Positions 17,601 to 24,634 of a stretch of DNA of 64,000 bases are shown piece by piece. The position numbers and the translations under genes are program-made. Position 1 is the stretch's first letter. Each line of letters opens with the position of its first letter. Source of the stretch: RGIG3159 sp034927685 (GTDB lineage: Bacteria; Bacillota; Clostridia; Oscillospirales; Oscillospiraceae); the NCBI GenBank assembly GCA_034927685.1, contig JAYFPO010000031.1, positions 1 through 64,000 on the forward strand. Reading direction: 5' to 3'. The notes under the pieces are model-generated. The model searched no databases, was not told the origin of the DNA, and was given only the letters and a program-made list of their open reading frames with translations.

Positions 17601-18596
17601 AGATGTGCTTCCATTGTAAAAGCGCAACGTTCCATAGCCGGAAGAAGATCCGCCGACTACCCGTGTGACGACGCTGCCCGTGAAGCTGCCCAGGCGGGCT
17701 GCCGAATAACTGTATCCGGGAACGGTTCCCGCATAATCGGAAAACGTTCTGGTGGTACCGTTACCGATGCTGACATTGCCAGTCTGGGTGCCGGTAATTT
17801 CGGCGCCGGTCGCATCCACATAATGGACATGAAACACTGTGGTAGCGCCCCATGTTACGGCAAAGGTGGAGAAGCCGCTGGTCTGGAAGGACGCTTCCAC
17901 CGCATTGTCGGCGGCGACATCTACCTTGGAGGAGGAATTGTCAGTGACGGGCACGGCGTTTTCAATCTGGCCTGCGGCGTTCTCTTCCATATGTACCACG
18001 GCAAGAGTTTCAGGATCGGCCTCCTGCGGGAGCAGGTTTTTGCCGAGGCTCAGGGAGACGGAGACGGTGCTGTCCGGCTCAATCTCGCTGCCGTCCTTGT
18101 CGCGAAGCGTGATGTCGTAGGCCAGAAAGTTCTCACTTTCGAAGGCGTTCTTCGCCAGTTCCGTCGCAACCTCGCTGTGTGCGGCGGTATTGCTCTCAAC
18201 CTTTGTGATCGTGACTGTCGCGCCCGCAGGCAGATTGCCCGTGACCGTGACCGTGGCCCGATCGTCCGCGCTCTGCTCGCCGGTGTTGGCGCTCAGTGTC
18301 TGATAGACGGTTTCTACCGCTGCGGCCGCAGTCACTTCCGCGGGAGCCGCGGGCTCCTCGGCGGGCGTGGTCTCTTCCGCAGGGGCGGTGGTTTCTTCTA
18401 AAGCCGTGGTTTCCTCTGCGGCCGTGGTCTCTTCCGCGGCCTGCGCTTCGGTCACTGCCGCGGTCTCCGCGGCAGTGGAGTCACTGTCCGCCGCCTGCAC
18501 CACCGGGACACGGATCAAAAACAGCATGGCCACGCACAGGATCAGACTGGTGATGCGGGTGCCGATACGGTAAGTTTTTCCAGCGCTATTTCTCAT
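14631..18596 (-). CDS. Large multidomain adhesin, Cna-B type, without wall anchor
   Basis: A 1321-residue secreted protein. In order: signal peptide (about 1-35), Glu/Thr/Ala-rich stalk (about 42-90), an N-terminal adhesin-like domain (about 92-250), an MucBP-like strand (HVHYVDATGAEITG, about 255), an Ig-like domain (YQWYKSGTENGTYTAIEGA, about 385), a jelly-roll-like domain starting NGSFESP (about 445-690), and two or three Cna-B-like repeats (DITVTKIWEDN; TLVIQKTVTAQN; AVTITKNLVDEQG). Cna-B domains often carry internal isopeptide bonds. No LPXTG motif or membrane tail exists; the end is a short Trp-containing segment (SEAWSWTRILTSIFG). The start overlaps the upstream gene by 11 bp. It is probably the tip adhesin of the fibre. 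Confidence 0.88.
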   Translation of the reverse strand: MRNSAGKTYRIGTRITSLILCVAMLFLIRVPVVQAADSDSTAAETAAVTEAQAAEETTAAEETTALEETTAPAEETTPAEEPAAPAEVTAAAAVETVYQTLSANTGEQSADDRATVTVTGNLPAGATVTITKVESNTAAHSEVATELAKNAFESENFLAYDITLRDKDGSEIEPDSTVSVSLSLGKNLLPQEADPETLAVVHMEENAAGQIENAVPVTDNSSSKVDVAADNAVEASFQTSGFSTFAVTWGATTVFHVHYVDATGAEITGTQTGNVSIGNGTTRTFSDYAGTVPGYSYSAARLGSFTGSVVTRVVGGSSSGYGTLRFYNGSTSVSYVWSEDASDVYLIYTSIPASVSIEDHIAEDGTFVASAVGSLDTTGATYQWYKSGTENGTYTAIEGATEASFNVAEDSGSRQFYKVTVTLTNAAEYTSDPLQVSYYTAIQNGSFESPVMSSASTQLQNGTAGLYWQTTGVGTGGMLHHDIELLTPSKDRGFTENSYHILATETLPIPDGKQAAELNCEAAGALYQDVLTTPGSELFWSLYHRARGNSYDSTGSTKDTMYVIIMSTDAAGTTTQADIQNILSAGGYSITTSTGNSETTITYQGNSVSIWQITDPQSWVSHFGNYTVPEGQYLTRFFFASGKTASGNNTVGNFLDDVSFSAEKPYTIEYYVDGILYQSEGGTFDVSTATSVSASSLSSFKAHYSLASVVLNGGTVALSTTGMSLNKYAANLLQYYFTTDTTMSLSVTKEWVTTSGAAVASENIPFTKVELDVSQYHKETQSGSTVEVENNRDTLVLTPGSGWTDSYGNVVYDYTQFRVVAERVYIGDQEVTASDYDWSMGSFSFRKDYATASAYLDGRVTSCANQTITVPGNGVALVKLTGGSGYVIWMPYLENLDEAARTAIKAAVVAASPAGAGSLTVSALKFYDEVSNSMTGVTITYLADGQVQLVMNGSPVWSQVWYGPFGFGNASISADLQNVLDTSKTTDITVTKIWEDNADTSHRPASIALTLTNQADSSYTNSLDTSDTSESTMTSTFTVSKYNADGSQAAYTLSETLPDAAASFYTGSIEDYTVTNALATGTLVIQKTVTAQNAARLSDVISKLSGHLAFTYGETTTAAVTGSNYADGVYTVTIQNVPAGTYNFSESSFDVTGYTCTATDVPATVTVNPGQTATVAFSNDYVLRTGAVTITKNLVDEQGSPVAAKKDASYLFEISGTTLAGEPATYYLSVKVAKGSSSGTATLNGVLFGSYTVSELNSINAEEGTVTPGTITVADSAAPVSIAATNTYHYHMQTSTDVAVNEFTYTSEAWSWTRILTSIFG

Positions 18597-19080
18597 TGCC
18601 GTTTCCCCCCAAAGTTCTTTCGGAATTTTCGTTTTCCGCGTCCGGCGCGGTACTTTCCAGCGCCTGATCCATTAGCTTTATCATCTCGAGCGCGCTTCGG
18701 AAACTGCATTCACTTTTCTTGTCGGCCCAAATGATCTTGCCTTGCCATGTTGCGTTTTGCCGGTATTGGACATGCACAACAAAAGTGGCCAGATCGCCCT
18801 TGTGCTCCAGCAACTTATCGGTTTCTTGCACGAACTCTCGTCCTTTCCAATCTGGTGTGGGTGACGTCGCGATAAATCGCCGCCCCATCGTGGCGGCCTG
18901 AGGAAAGCAGATGGCGTCATAAAAACGATCGAGCGCGATCTGTATCTCTTCCACCGAGGAAAATAAAATGGCATCCGTCTGATATTTGTGGTAGAACCGG
19001 CCACCGAAGTTATTGGATTGTTGCCAATCGACGCATATCGCAACTAAATTTGGCGCCGAACGGTTGATTTTCAGTTCCAC
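18586..19080 (-). CDS. Hypothetical protein at head of fibre operon
   Basis: I do not recognise a characterised family. The 164-residue protein has no signal peptide or membrane segment. It holds a conserved-looking centre (GGRFYHKYQTDAILFSS, DRFYDAICFPQAAT, RRFIATS). The start is GTG at 19080, supported by AGAGG 7 nt upstream; the frame to 19155 lacks an RBS. It is the first gene of the adhesin operon and overlaps the adhesin gene by 11 bp. A cytoplasmic protein at this place could be regulatory or a chaperone, but that is only inferred from position. Confidence 0.72.
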   Translation of the reverse strand: MELKINRSAPNLVAICVDWQQSNNFGGRFYHKYQTDAILFSSVEEIQIALDRFYDAICFPQAATMGRRFIATSPTPDWKGREFVQETDKLLEHKGDLATFVVHVQYRQNATWQGKIIWADKKSECSFRSALEMIKLMDQALESTAPDAENENSERTLGGNGNEK

Positions 19081-19109
19081 AACACAACCTCTTTCCTCTT
19101 TACGGACCC

Positions 19110-19144
19110 ATCCTATCATCGTCGGGTAAAAGAATCGGTAAAAA
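19110..19144 (-). promoter_or_regulatory. Adhesin-operon promoter with tandem 12-bp repeats
   Basis: Minus strand: TTTTTACCGATT and CTTTTACCCGAC in tandem (19144-19121), 2 nt, then TGA-TAGGAT (19118-19110). Repeat length, order, gap and extended -10 match the promoter at 13403-13437, so both operons are probably switched by one regulator. Confidence 0.65.
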
Positions 19145-19295
19145 AACGCAGGCAAAATAAAAGAATTTTAGAAAATTTTATTACTATCGGGAGCGGGCGC
19201 AAAAAAGCGCCCCAAGACGCGTAGCGTCCGCAGCGTCGGCGGCGTGATCTATTATCATTTGAGAATCGAGTGAGGACTTGCACGAAACGAATCTA
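19145..19295. other. Intergenic region without a gene
   Basis: AT-rich start and a GC-rich middle (around 19195-19245). I see no coding frame or RNA fold that I can support. Confidence 0.5.
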
Positions 19296-19343
19296 GCGCC
19301 AAAAAAAGAAAGCCGCAGATCAGCGGCTTTCTTTTTTTGGCGC
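19296..19343. terminator. Strong terminator with 21-bp perfect arms
   Basis: Arms 19296-19316 and 19323-19343 are perfectly complementary around a 6-nt loop. A-tracts and T-tracts inside the stem allow function on either strand. It ends the glycosyltransferase transcript. Confidence 0.9.
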
Positions 19344-19425
19344 AAAAAGGCGATTCAAATCCGAATCCATCAGGGCAGGAACCGGCAAAAATGCTTTGTT
19401 ACCCGCAGGGAATCGGGGTCGGTCC

Positions 19426-20682
19426 TTAATAGGTATGCCAGTATTTTTTCTCTTTCAGCAGTGCCGCCCAGGCCTTCTGCGTCTCCAGGAACTGCCGATG
19501 ATGCTTGGGTACGGCTTTACTGTATTTTACAAGTTCCGCCGTCAGATTCATGAATTCGGCTCGCTCGAAGTAAAGACATATCTTTGGCAATACATCCTGT
19601 AAAGTGAGCTGCATTTCGGCAATGGTATTCTCATACTGATCCGGTGCGGTAATATACGAAAGCAACGGCTTGTATCGAATCCATCCCACACAGGCGTTAT
19701 AGAACCGCGTCACCACCGCCTTGCTGTTGGGCAGGATTGGCTCCAGATGCAGGGGGAGAACGCCATCCAGCAAGTGATGATAGGAGGAAAAGCCGTCGTG
19801 GAAGGTATAGCAGGGAATCCGTGTTACCACGCGGTCGCTGAGCAGTGTGCTGAGGAAGGTGTCCTCGCCTCTTGCGCCGGGCGGATTGAAAAAGGGGAAT
19901 GTCCGCTCCGGTTTGGTCAGGTTAATGCAAAGATTCGACCCGCTGATGAATTTGCAGTGGTTGACCTCTTCCACCGGCACCGCCTCTTTTGAGAGCAGCA
20001 CAGGAATATCCGCATAGGTGATGCCTCCGTTTTGCTGGATGCTTTTGATGGAACTCCAGTTGACGATGTCATTGCTGATGGTTTCGATAAAGCGACTAAA
20101 ATCAAGCTCGGTCAGCACATCGTTAAACCGAATCTGCGGAATTGGAGAAATGTATCCGCAATGATGGCCGTTCGTTATGTCTGCTTTTTCAATGTTTTGC
20201 AAATGTTCGGGCAGTACATACTGCCCTCCCCACAGGCAGGTATCGTGCGTTTTCGTGACGGAAACCGGGTATTCGTCGTCATCCAGAAACAGGATATAAT
20301 CCATGTTGTGCTCAAGGGCGGCATATACAATCGCATTGCGTTTTCCGGCATACCCAGCGCCAAAAAGCAGCTTGGCGTCAGCATCGCTCAGGCCACCGTC
20401 ACCGACCAACTGCCGAATGCTGTTCTGCGCGTTTTTAGCCCCAAGGAATACAACTTCTTCAAACGCATCCACGATATCCTGATTCAGGTTGGTATAGTCG
20501 GTGGACTTCGTGTTGGAATAATCCACATCATAAGCGACAAACAAACTGAGGCTGACATTTGTTTGCAGCTTGTCCCGGATTCCCGACTCGTTCCAGCTGT
20601 AAATGTACGAGTTGAGCACCTTTCGGAAGCTTTTCCGTCCTGTGGCAAAGCCGATCCCAAGTTTTATGGTTTTTTTGTTCAT
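19426..20682 (-). CDS. Putative GT-A type glycosyltransferase
   Basis: A 418-residue soluble protein. The stretch GYAGKRNAIVYAALEHNMDY followed by ILFLDDDEYP is typical of GT-A fold glycosyltransferases: a nucleotide-sugar binding GK-x-x-A helix and a DxD metal motif. A later segment ARGEDTFLSTLLSDRVV resembles the ED acceptor motif of family 2 enzymes. The substrate cannot be told. ATG at 20682 is preceded by GGAGGGAAAA. It stands alone on the minus strand, with a possible gene remnant just upstream. A role in decorating surface proteins of the adjacent locus is possible but only positional. Confidence 0.7.
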   Translation of the reverse strand: MNKKTIKLGIGFATGRKSFRKVLNSYIYSWNESGIRDKLQTNVSLSLFVAYDVDYSNTKSTDYTNLNQDIVDAFEEVVFLGAKNAQNSIRQLVGDGGLSDADAKLLFGAGYAGKRNAIVYAALEHNMDYILFLDDDEYPVSVTKTHDTCLWGGQYVLPEHLQNIEKADITNGHHCGYISPIPQIRFNDVLTELDFSRFIETISNDIVNWSSIKSIQQNGGITYADIPVLLSKEAVPVEEVNHCKFISGSNLCINLTKPERTFPFFNPPGARGEDTFLSTLLSDRVVTRIPCYTFHDGFSSYHHLLDGVLPLHLEPILPNSKAVVTRFYNACVGWIRYKPLLSYITAPDQYENTIAEMQLTLQDVLPKICLYFERAEFMNLTAELVKYSKAVPKHHRQFLETQKAWAALLKEKKYWHTY

Positions 20683-20741
20683 TTTTCCCTCCTGTAGTCC
20701 AGTTTTCTTCCTATGCCGAAAACCACTCCTTTTCCGCCAGC

Positions 20742-20948
20742 TCAGACGTTCTGCCTGTATGTTTCATTCGGGGTAAAACAGCGCTCGGTGAGATCCTTTG
20801 CGGCCAGGATACACTGTTCCAACGCCAGGTTTGCCCGGCGAAAGCCCGCATCCACGATGGGAAACGATTCGAAAGAAGAGTGGCGCAGATCAGACGTGTT
20901 ATCGCTCTGGAATTGTGTGTGCTTCGCGATTCATTTGCATCGGCGTTT
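20742..20948 (-). pseudogene. Probable C-terminal gene remnant
   Basis: An open frame without a start codon ends at 20742. It reads like real protein (FPIVDAGFRRANLALEQ, then AAKDLTERCFTPNETY) with coding-like codons, but a stop closes it upstream near 20950 and no RBS is seen. I do not recognise the parent family. It lies directly before the glycosyltransferase gene in the same direction. Confidence 0.35.
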
Positions 20949-20961
20949 CTCAATTCCAATT

Positions 20962-21378
20962 CTAGTCTTCTGATTCTTTTGTTCCGCTGTCTATTTTATT
21001 TGAAGCTGTCGGCTTCGGCAATTTGGCTGTCGCCTTCTTGCACGCAGTCCGCTTTGCGGATGGGGTGCGTTTCTTTGCGGAAGGATGCTTTTGCTTCAGC
21101 AAAGCAGCACTTTTTTCTACCCGCAGAAGCTCCGCCTCATCTTCTAGCTGCTTCAGCTTGGCGGCGTCCTGTTCATGCAGCGCCTGCACTGCAGCTGTGA
21201 CCGCCGCTTGCATTGACAAATCGCTGAGCGTCAAATTGGATGCAAAGGCCATGGGATACAGGAATTTTTTGGCACCGTGCGGTGCGGCAAATTCGACCGT
21301 AATTTGCGTATCGGTTTGTTCTGTGATGTAGCCCGCGCCGTATTTCCAATGCTGTACCTGCGCATGGATGAGATTCAT
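20962..21378 (-). CDS. SH3-like domain protein with coiled coil and Lys-rich tail
   Basis: A 138-residue protein. The first 50 residues form a small beta-barrel-like domain (HWKYGAGYITEQ, ITVEFAAPHGAKKFLYPMAF), like the SH3/Tudor modules found in RNA polymerase- or nucleic-acid-associated proteins. A helical stretch (about 65-95) is followed by a Lys/Ala/Ser-rich tail (about 95-138) suited to bind nucleic acid. A second protein with the same plan is at 26712-27053. The two flank the ABC-F/helicase/cold-shock cluster. Function is unknown; RNA or ribosome binding is inferred. Confidence 0.7.
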   Translation of the reverse strand: MNLIHAQVQHWKYGAGYITEQTDTQITVEFAAPHGAKKFLYPMAFASNLTLSDLSMQAAVTAAVQALHEQDAAKLKQLEDEAELLRVEKSAALLKQKHPSAKKRTPSAKRTACKKATAKLPKPTASNKIDSGTKESED

Positions 21379-21579
21379 TCTTGTTCACCACACCTTTCAC
21401 GTTTCAATTTAATCGTTCAAAAAAAAGAAGCGCGTGGTTTTGGCGAATGGACTTACGTTCGTCACAATCACACGTCATATTACTATCTTATCACACAAAA
21501 TCCCGCTGGGCAAACAAAAAAATGTTCGCAATCACTGTACCGAAATATAAATATTAGTATGTTCTGGCTACAGCATTTG

Positions 21580-21588
21580 TGGTACAAT
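21580..21588 (+). promoter_or_regulatory. Extended -10 promoter for ABC-F gene
   Basis: TGG-TACAAT at 21580-21588, 33 bp before the ABC-F start. No convincing -35 is seen. The rest of 21379-21579 holds nothing I can support. Confidence 0.4.
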
Positions 21589-21621
21589 AAAAAAGCAAAC
21601 TATGCAGACAAGGAGATCTTC

Positions 21622-23394
21622 ATGCTTTTATCCGTTGAGCATATCGCAAAAAATTATGGTATGAAGCAGCTGTTGCGGGACACTTCGCTGTTCCTGAATA
21701 CGGGCGACAAGGTTGGTATTATAGGAGCAAACGGCACCGGCAAGTCAACGCTTCTGAAAATAATAGCCGGCATTGAGCAGCCTGATGAAGGGACGGTCTC
21801 TTTTGATCCGGGCATCCGCTTTTCTTTTCTGCCGCAAAATCCGGAAATGGAGGATGAACTGACCGTTTTGGAGCAGGTATTTACCCGCTTCCCCGCGGAA
21901 TTCAGGAAACTTCATGAATATGAAGCAAAAACCATGCTCAATAAGCTTGGCATCCCGGATTTTTCGTGCAAAACAGGCGTTCTCTCCGGCGGGCAGCGCA
22001 AGCGGGTGGCACTGGCGGCAGCGCTTTTGGCTCCCGCTGATGTGCTCATTCTCGACGAGCCGACCAACCATCTGGACAGCAGCACGGTGATATGGCTTGA
22101 GCAGTGGCTCATGCGATTTACCGGGGGCCTGATCATGGTTACCCACGACCGCTATTTTCTTGAACGTGTCACGAATCGCATCGTGGAGCTTTCGCGCGGA
22201 AAGCTCTACTCATTTGAGGCGAATTATTCCAAATATCTGGAGCTCAAGCTGCAGCGCGAGGAAATTGCCGAGGCAAATGAGCGCAAACGCCAGGCCACCC
22301 TACGCAGAGAATACCAGTGGATCCAGCGAGGAGCCCGTGCCAGAGGTACAAAGAGCCGCAGCCGCATCGAGCGCTACGAGGAACTGCTTGAAAAGGACGC
22401 TCCGGAATGCGACTCCACCGCGCAATTGGGAACGGCATCTGCGCGTATGGGCAAAAAGATCATCGAGCTCGAAGGCATATCCAAGTCATTTGACGGTCAT
22501 ATTGTGATACGCGATTTTTCTTACAACCTTCTTCGGGATGATCGGATCGGCATCGTGGGGCCGAACGGAGTGGGAAAATCCACGCTGATGAATCTCATCG
22601 CCGGCGTTTTTCCGCCGGACACCGGGACTGTGGACGTGGGTTCCACGATCAAAATCGGTTACTTTTCTCAGGAATGCCGGGAGCTTGACCGTGAAATGCG
22701 CGTCTACGACTGCGTTGCCGCGGTTGCGGATGAAATCAAAACCGGCGATGGCGTGTTTACCGCGTCCCAGATGCTGGAGCGTTTCCTCTTTCCGCCCGAG
22801 CTGCAATACTCCCTCGTCGGACTCCTCTCCGGCGGAGAGCTCAGGCGGCTCAATCTGCTGACGATCCTCATGAGTGCGCCCAATGTTCTGTTGCTGGACG
22901 AGCCGACAAACGATTTTGACATCGCGACGCTGTCCGTTTTGGAAGAATACCTGACCGGATTCCCGGGCGCGGTGGTCGCCGTGTCCCACGACCGGTATTT
23001 TCTTGACCGGGTGGCAACTTCCATCTTCGAGGTGTGCCCAGGCGGAGACATCTTACGCTATCTCGGAGGGTTTACCGATTATCTGGAAAAGCGGCAGGAT
23101 ACGTCAGCGCCGGAGCGCAAGCTTCAAAAATCCGCAAAGCCGCGGAGCGCCGCGCCGCAGAAGCTGAGGTTTTCCTATAAAGAGCAGCTTGAATATGAAA
23201 CGATTGATGGGGAAATTGCAGCGCTGGAAGCCCAGATAAAAGCCTGCAAGGCCGAGGAAGAAGCCTTTGCCGCCGATTATATTCGGCTTCAGGAACTGAT
23301 GGAAACACGAGAAAATCTCGAGGCAAAGCTGGATGAAAAAACCGAGCGATGGTTACTTCTTACGGAAATTGCAGAGAAAATCGCCGCCAAATAA
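21622..23394 (+). CDS. ABC-F ATPase, Uup-like
   Basis: A 590-residue soluble protein with two ABC ATPase domains and no membrane part. First domain: Walker A GANGTGKST, signature LSGGQRKR, Walker B VLILDEPTNHLD. Linker (about 225-285) with basic helices (YQWIQRGARARGTKSRSRIE), as in Uup. Second domain: GPNGVGKST, LSGGELRR, LLLDEPTNDFD. A C-terminal coiled coil (about 500-588) supports a Uup assignment. ABC-F proteins act on the ribosome, by resolving stalls or protecting against antibiotics. ATG at 21622 has AAGGAGAT upstream; a start at 21277 would lie in another gene. The TAA lies in the loop of the terminator it shares with the convergent helicase. Confidence 0.9.
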   Translation: MLLSVEHIAKNYGMKQLLRDTSLFLNTGDKVGIIGANGTGKSTLLKIIAGIEQPDEGTVSFDPGIRFSFLPQNPEMEDELTVLEQVFTRFPAEFRKLHEYEAKTMLNKLGIPDFSCKTGVLSGGQRKRVALAAALLAPADVLILDEPTNHLDSSTVIWLEQWLMRFTGGLIMVTHDRYFLERVTNRIVELSRGKLYSFEANYSKYLELKLQREEIAEANERKRQATLRREYQWIQRGARARGTKSRSRIERYEELLEKDAPECDSTAQLGTASARMGKKIIELEGISKSFDGHIVIRDFSYNLLRDDRIGIVGPNGVGKSTLMNLIAGVFPPDTGTVDVGSTIKIGYFSQECRELDREMRVYDCVAAVADEIKTGDGVFTASQMLERFLFPPELQYSLVGLLSGGELRRLNLLTILMSAPNVLLLDEPTNDFDIATLSVLEEYLTGFPGAVVAVSHDRYFLDRVATSIFEVCPGGDILRYLGGFTDYLEKRQDTSAPERKLQKSAKPRSAAPQKLRFSYKEQLEYETIDGEIAALEAQIKACKAEEEAFAADYIRLQELMETRENLEAKLDEKTERWLLLTEIAEKIAAK

Positions 23395-23405
23395 TGGCGG
23401 CGATT
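23379..23405. terminator. Convergent terminator hairpin around ABC-F stop
   Basis: AATCGCCGCCA (23379-23389) pairs with TGGCGGCGATT (23395-23405). The 5-nt loop contains the ABC-F stop codon. The helicase stop is 5 bp further on. U-tracts are weak. Confidence 0.6.
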
Positions 23406-23409
23406 CTGA

Positions 23410-24633
23410 TTAGCGCCTTGCTGAGCGGCGGTATGCGGGCCTTTGTCCGCGCGCGGGGCGCGGATCGTGCTGAGGCTTTTCGGAGCAGGTGCAGACCTCC
23501 ATCGGCCATGGGCTTTCTGTTACCGGAATTCTTTTTTTGATCAGCTTTTCAACCGAGGACAGCCGATCACGCTCGTCATAGCAGCAGAAGCTGATGGCGC
23601 AGCCGGAAAGCCCTGCCCGGCCCGTGCGGCCGATTCGGTGGATATACGTCTCCGGATCTTCCGGAATATCATAGTTGAAAACATGAGACAGCTCCGGTAT
23701 GTCAATGCCGCGCGCGGCGATGTCTGTCGCGATCAAAACAGCGATGTCCCCATTTGTGAAACGGTGGAGCGCTTCCTGCCGCGCATTCTGGCTCTTGTTC
23801 CCGTGAATCGCCATCGCTTCGATATTCGCCTTTGCCAATTCGCGTACAACCTTGTCCGCACCGTGTTTTGTGCGGGTGAATACGAGCGCGCTGCGTACAT
23901 CCGGGCCTTTTAGCAGAGAGGCAAGCAGCTTGCCCTTGTTGACCTTATCCACATAGTAAAGCGACTGCGATATACTCTCCACCGTGCTGTTTTCCGGGTC
24001 CACCTTGACGGTGGCGGGCTTATGCAGAATGGTCATCGCCAGTCTTTCCACATCCGGGGGCATGGTGGCGGAGAAAAACAGCGTCTGCCGTGTCTGCGGA
24101 ATGCAGCGCAGAATCTGCCTGATATCGTTGATAAAGCCCATGTCCAGCATACGGTCCGCTTCATCCAGAACGAAGATCTCCAGCTTATTGAGCTTGATAA
24201 ACCCCTGCCCGATGAGATCATTCAGCCGTCCCGGGGTGGCAACCAGGATGTCGACGCCCGCTTTGAGGCGCTCCACCTGTCCGGACTGCTTTACGCCTCC
24301 GAAAATGACGCAGTTATTCAGCGGAAGATTCGCGCCATAGGTATCGAAGTTTTCGGATATCTGCGTCGCCAGTTCCCTTGTCGGCGTCACGATGAGCGCG
24401 CGGATCGGACGTCTTGCGCCGTGCGTGCGATCTGCGCTGCTGTAAAGCTCTTGCAGCATCGGCAGCGCAAACGCCGCCGTTTTACCGGTTCCTGTCTGGG
24501 CACAGCCGAGGACGTCTTTCCCCGCAAGCACCAGCGGTATGGTCGCTTCCTGTATCGGCGTGGGCGTTTCATATCCAGCGCCGGCCACCGCGTCAAGCAG
24601 CGGCTGAATTAGATTTAGTTCGTTGAAATTCAA
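23410..24633 (-). CDS. DEAD-box RNA helicase, RhlE-like
   Basis: A 407-residue ATP-dependent RNA helicase. Visible motifs: Q motif (GYETPTPIQEATIP), Walker A AQTGTGKT, PTRELA, TPGR, DEAD in VLDEADRMLDMGF, SAT, and C-terminal ARGIDIP and HRIGRTGR. The short basic tail fits the RhlE group, which works on ribosome assembly and mRNA decay. The start is TTG (24633) with AGGGAG upstream, 1 bp after the stop of the first helicase, so both form one operon. Presence beside csp and ABC-F genes fits a cold-adaptation role. Confidence 0.92.
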   Translation of the reverse strand: MNFNELNLIQPLLDAVAGAGYETPTPIQEATIPLVLAGKDVLGCAQTGTGKTAAFALPMLQELYSSADRTHGARRPIRALIVTPTRELATQISENFDTYGANLPLNNCVIFGGVKQSGQVERLKAGVDILVATPGRLNDLIGQGFIKLNKLEIFVLDEADRMLDMGFINDIRQILRCIPQTRQTLFFSATMPPDVERLAMTILHKPATVKVDPENSTVESISQSLYYVDKVNKGKLLASLLKGPDVRSALVFTRTKHGADKVVRELAKANIEAMAIHGNKSQNARQEALHRFTNGDIAVLIATDIAARGIDIPELSHVFNYDIPEDPETYIHRIGRTGRAGLSGCAISFCCYDERDRLSSVEKLIKKRIPVTESPWPMEVCTCSEKPQHDPRPARGQRPAYRRSARR

Positions 24634-24634
24634 A

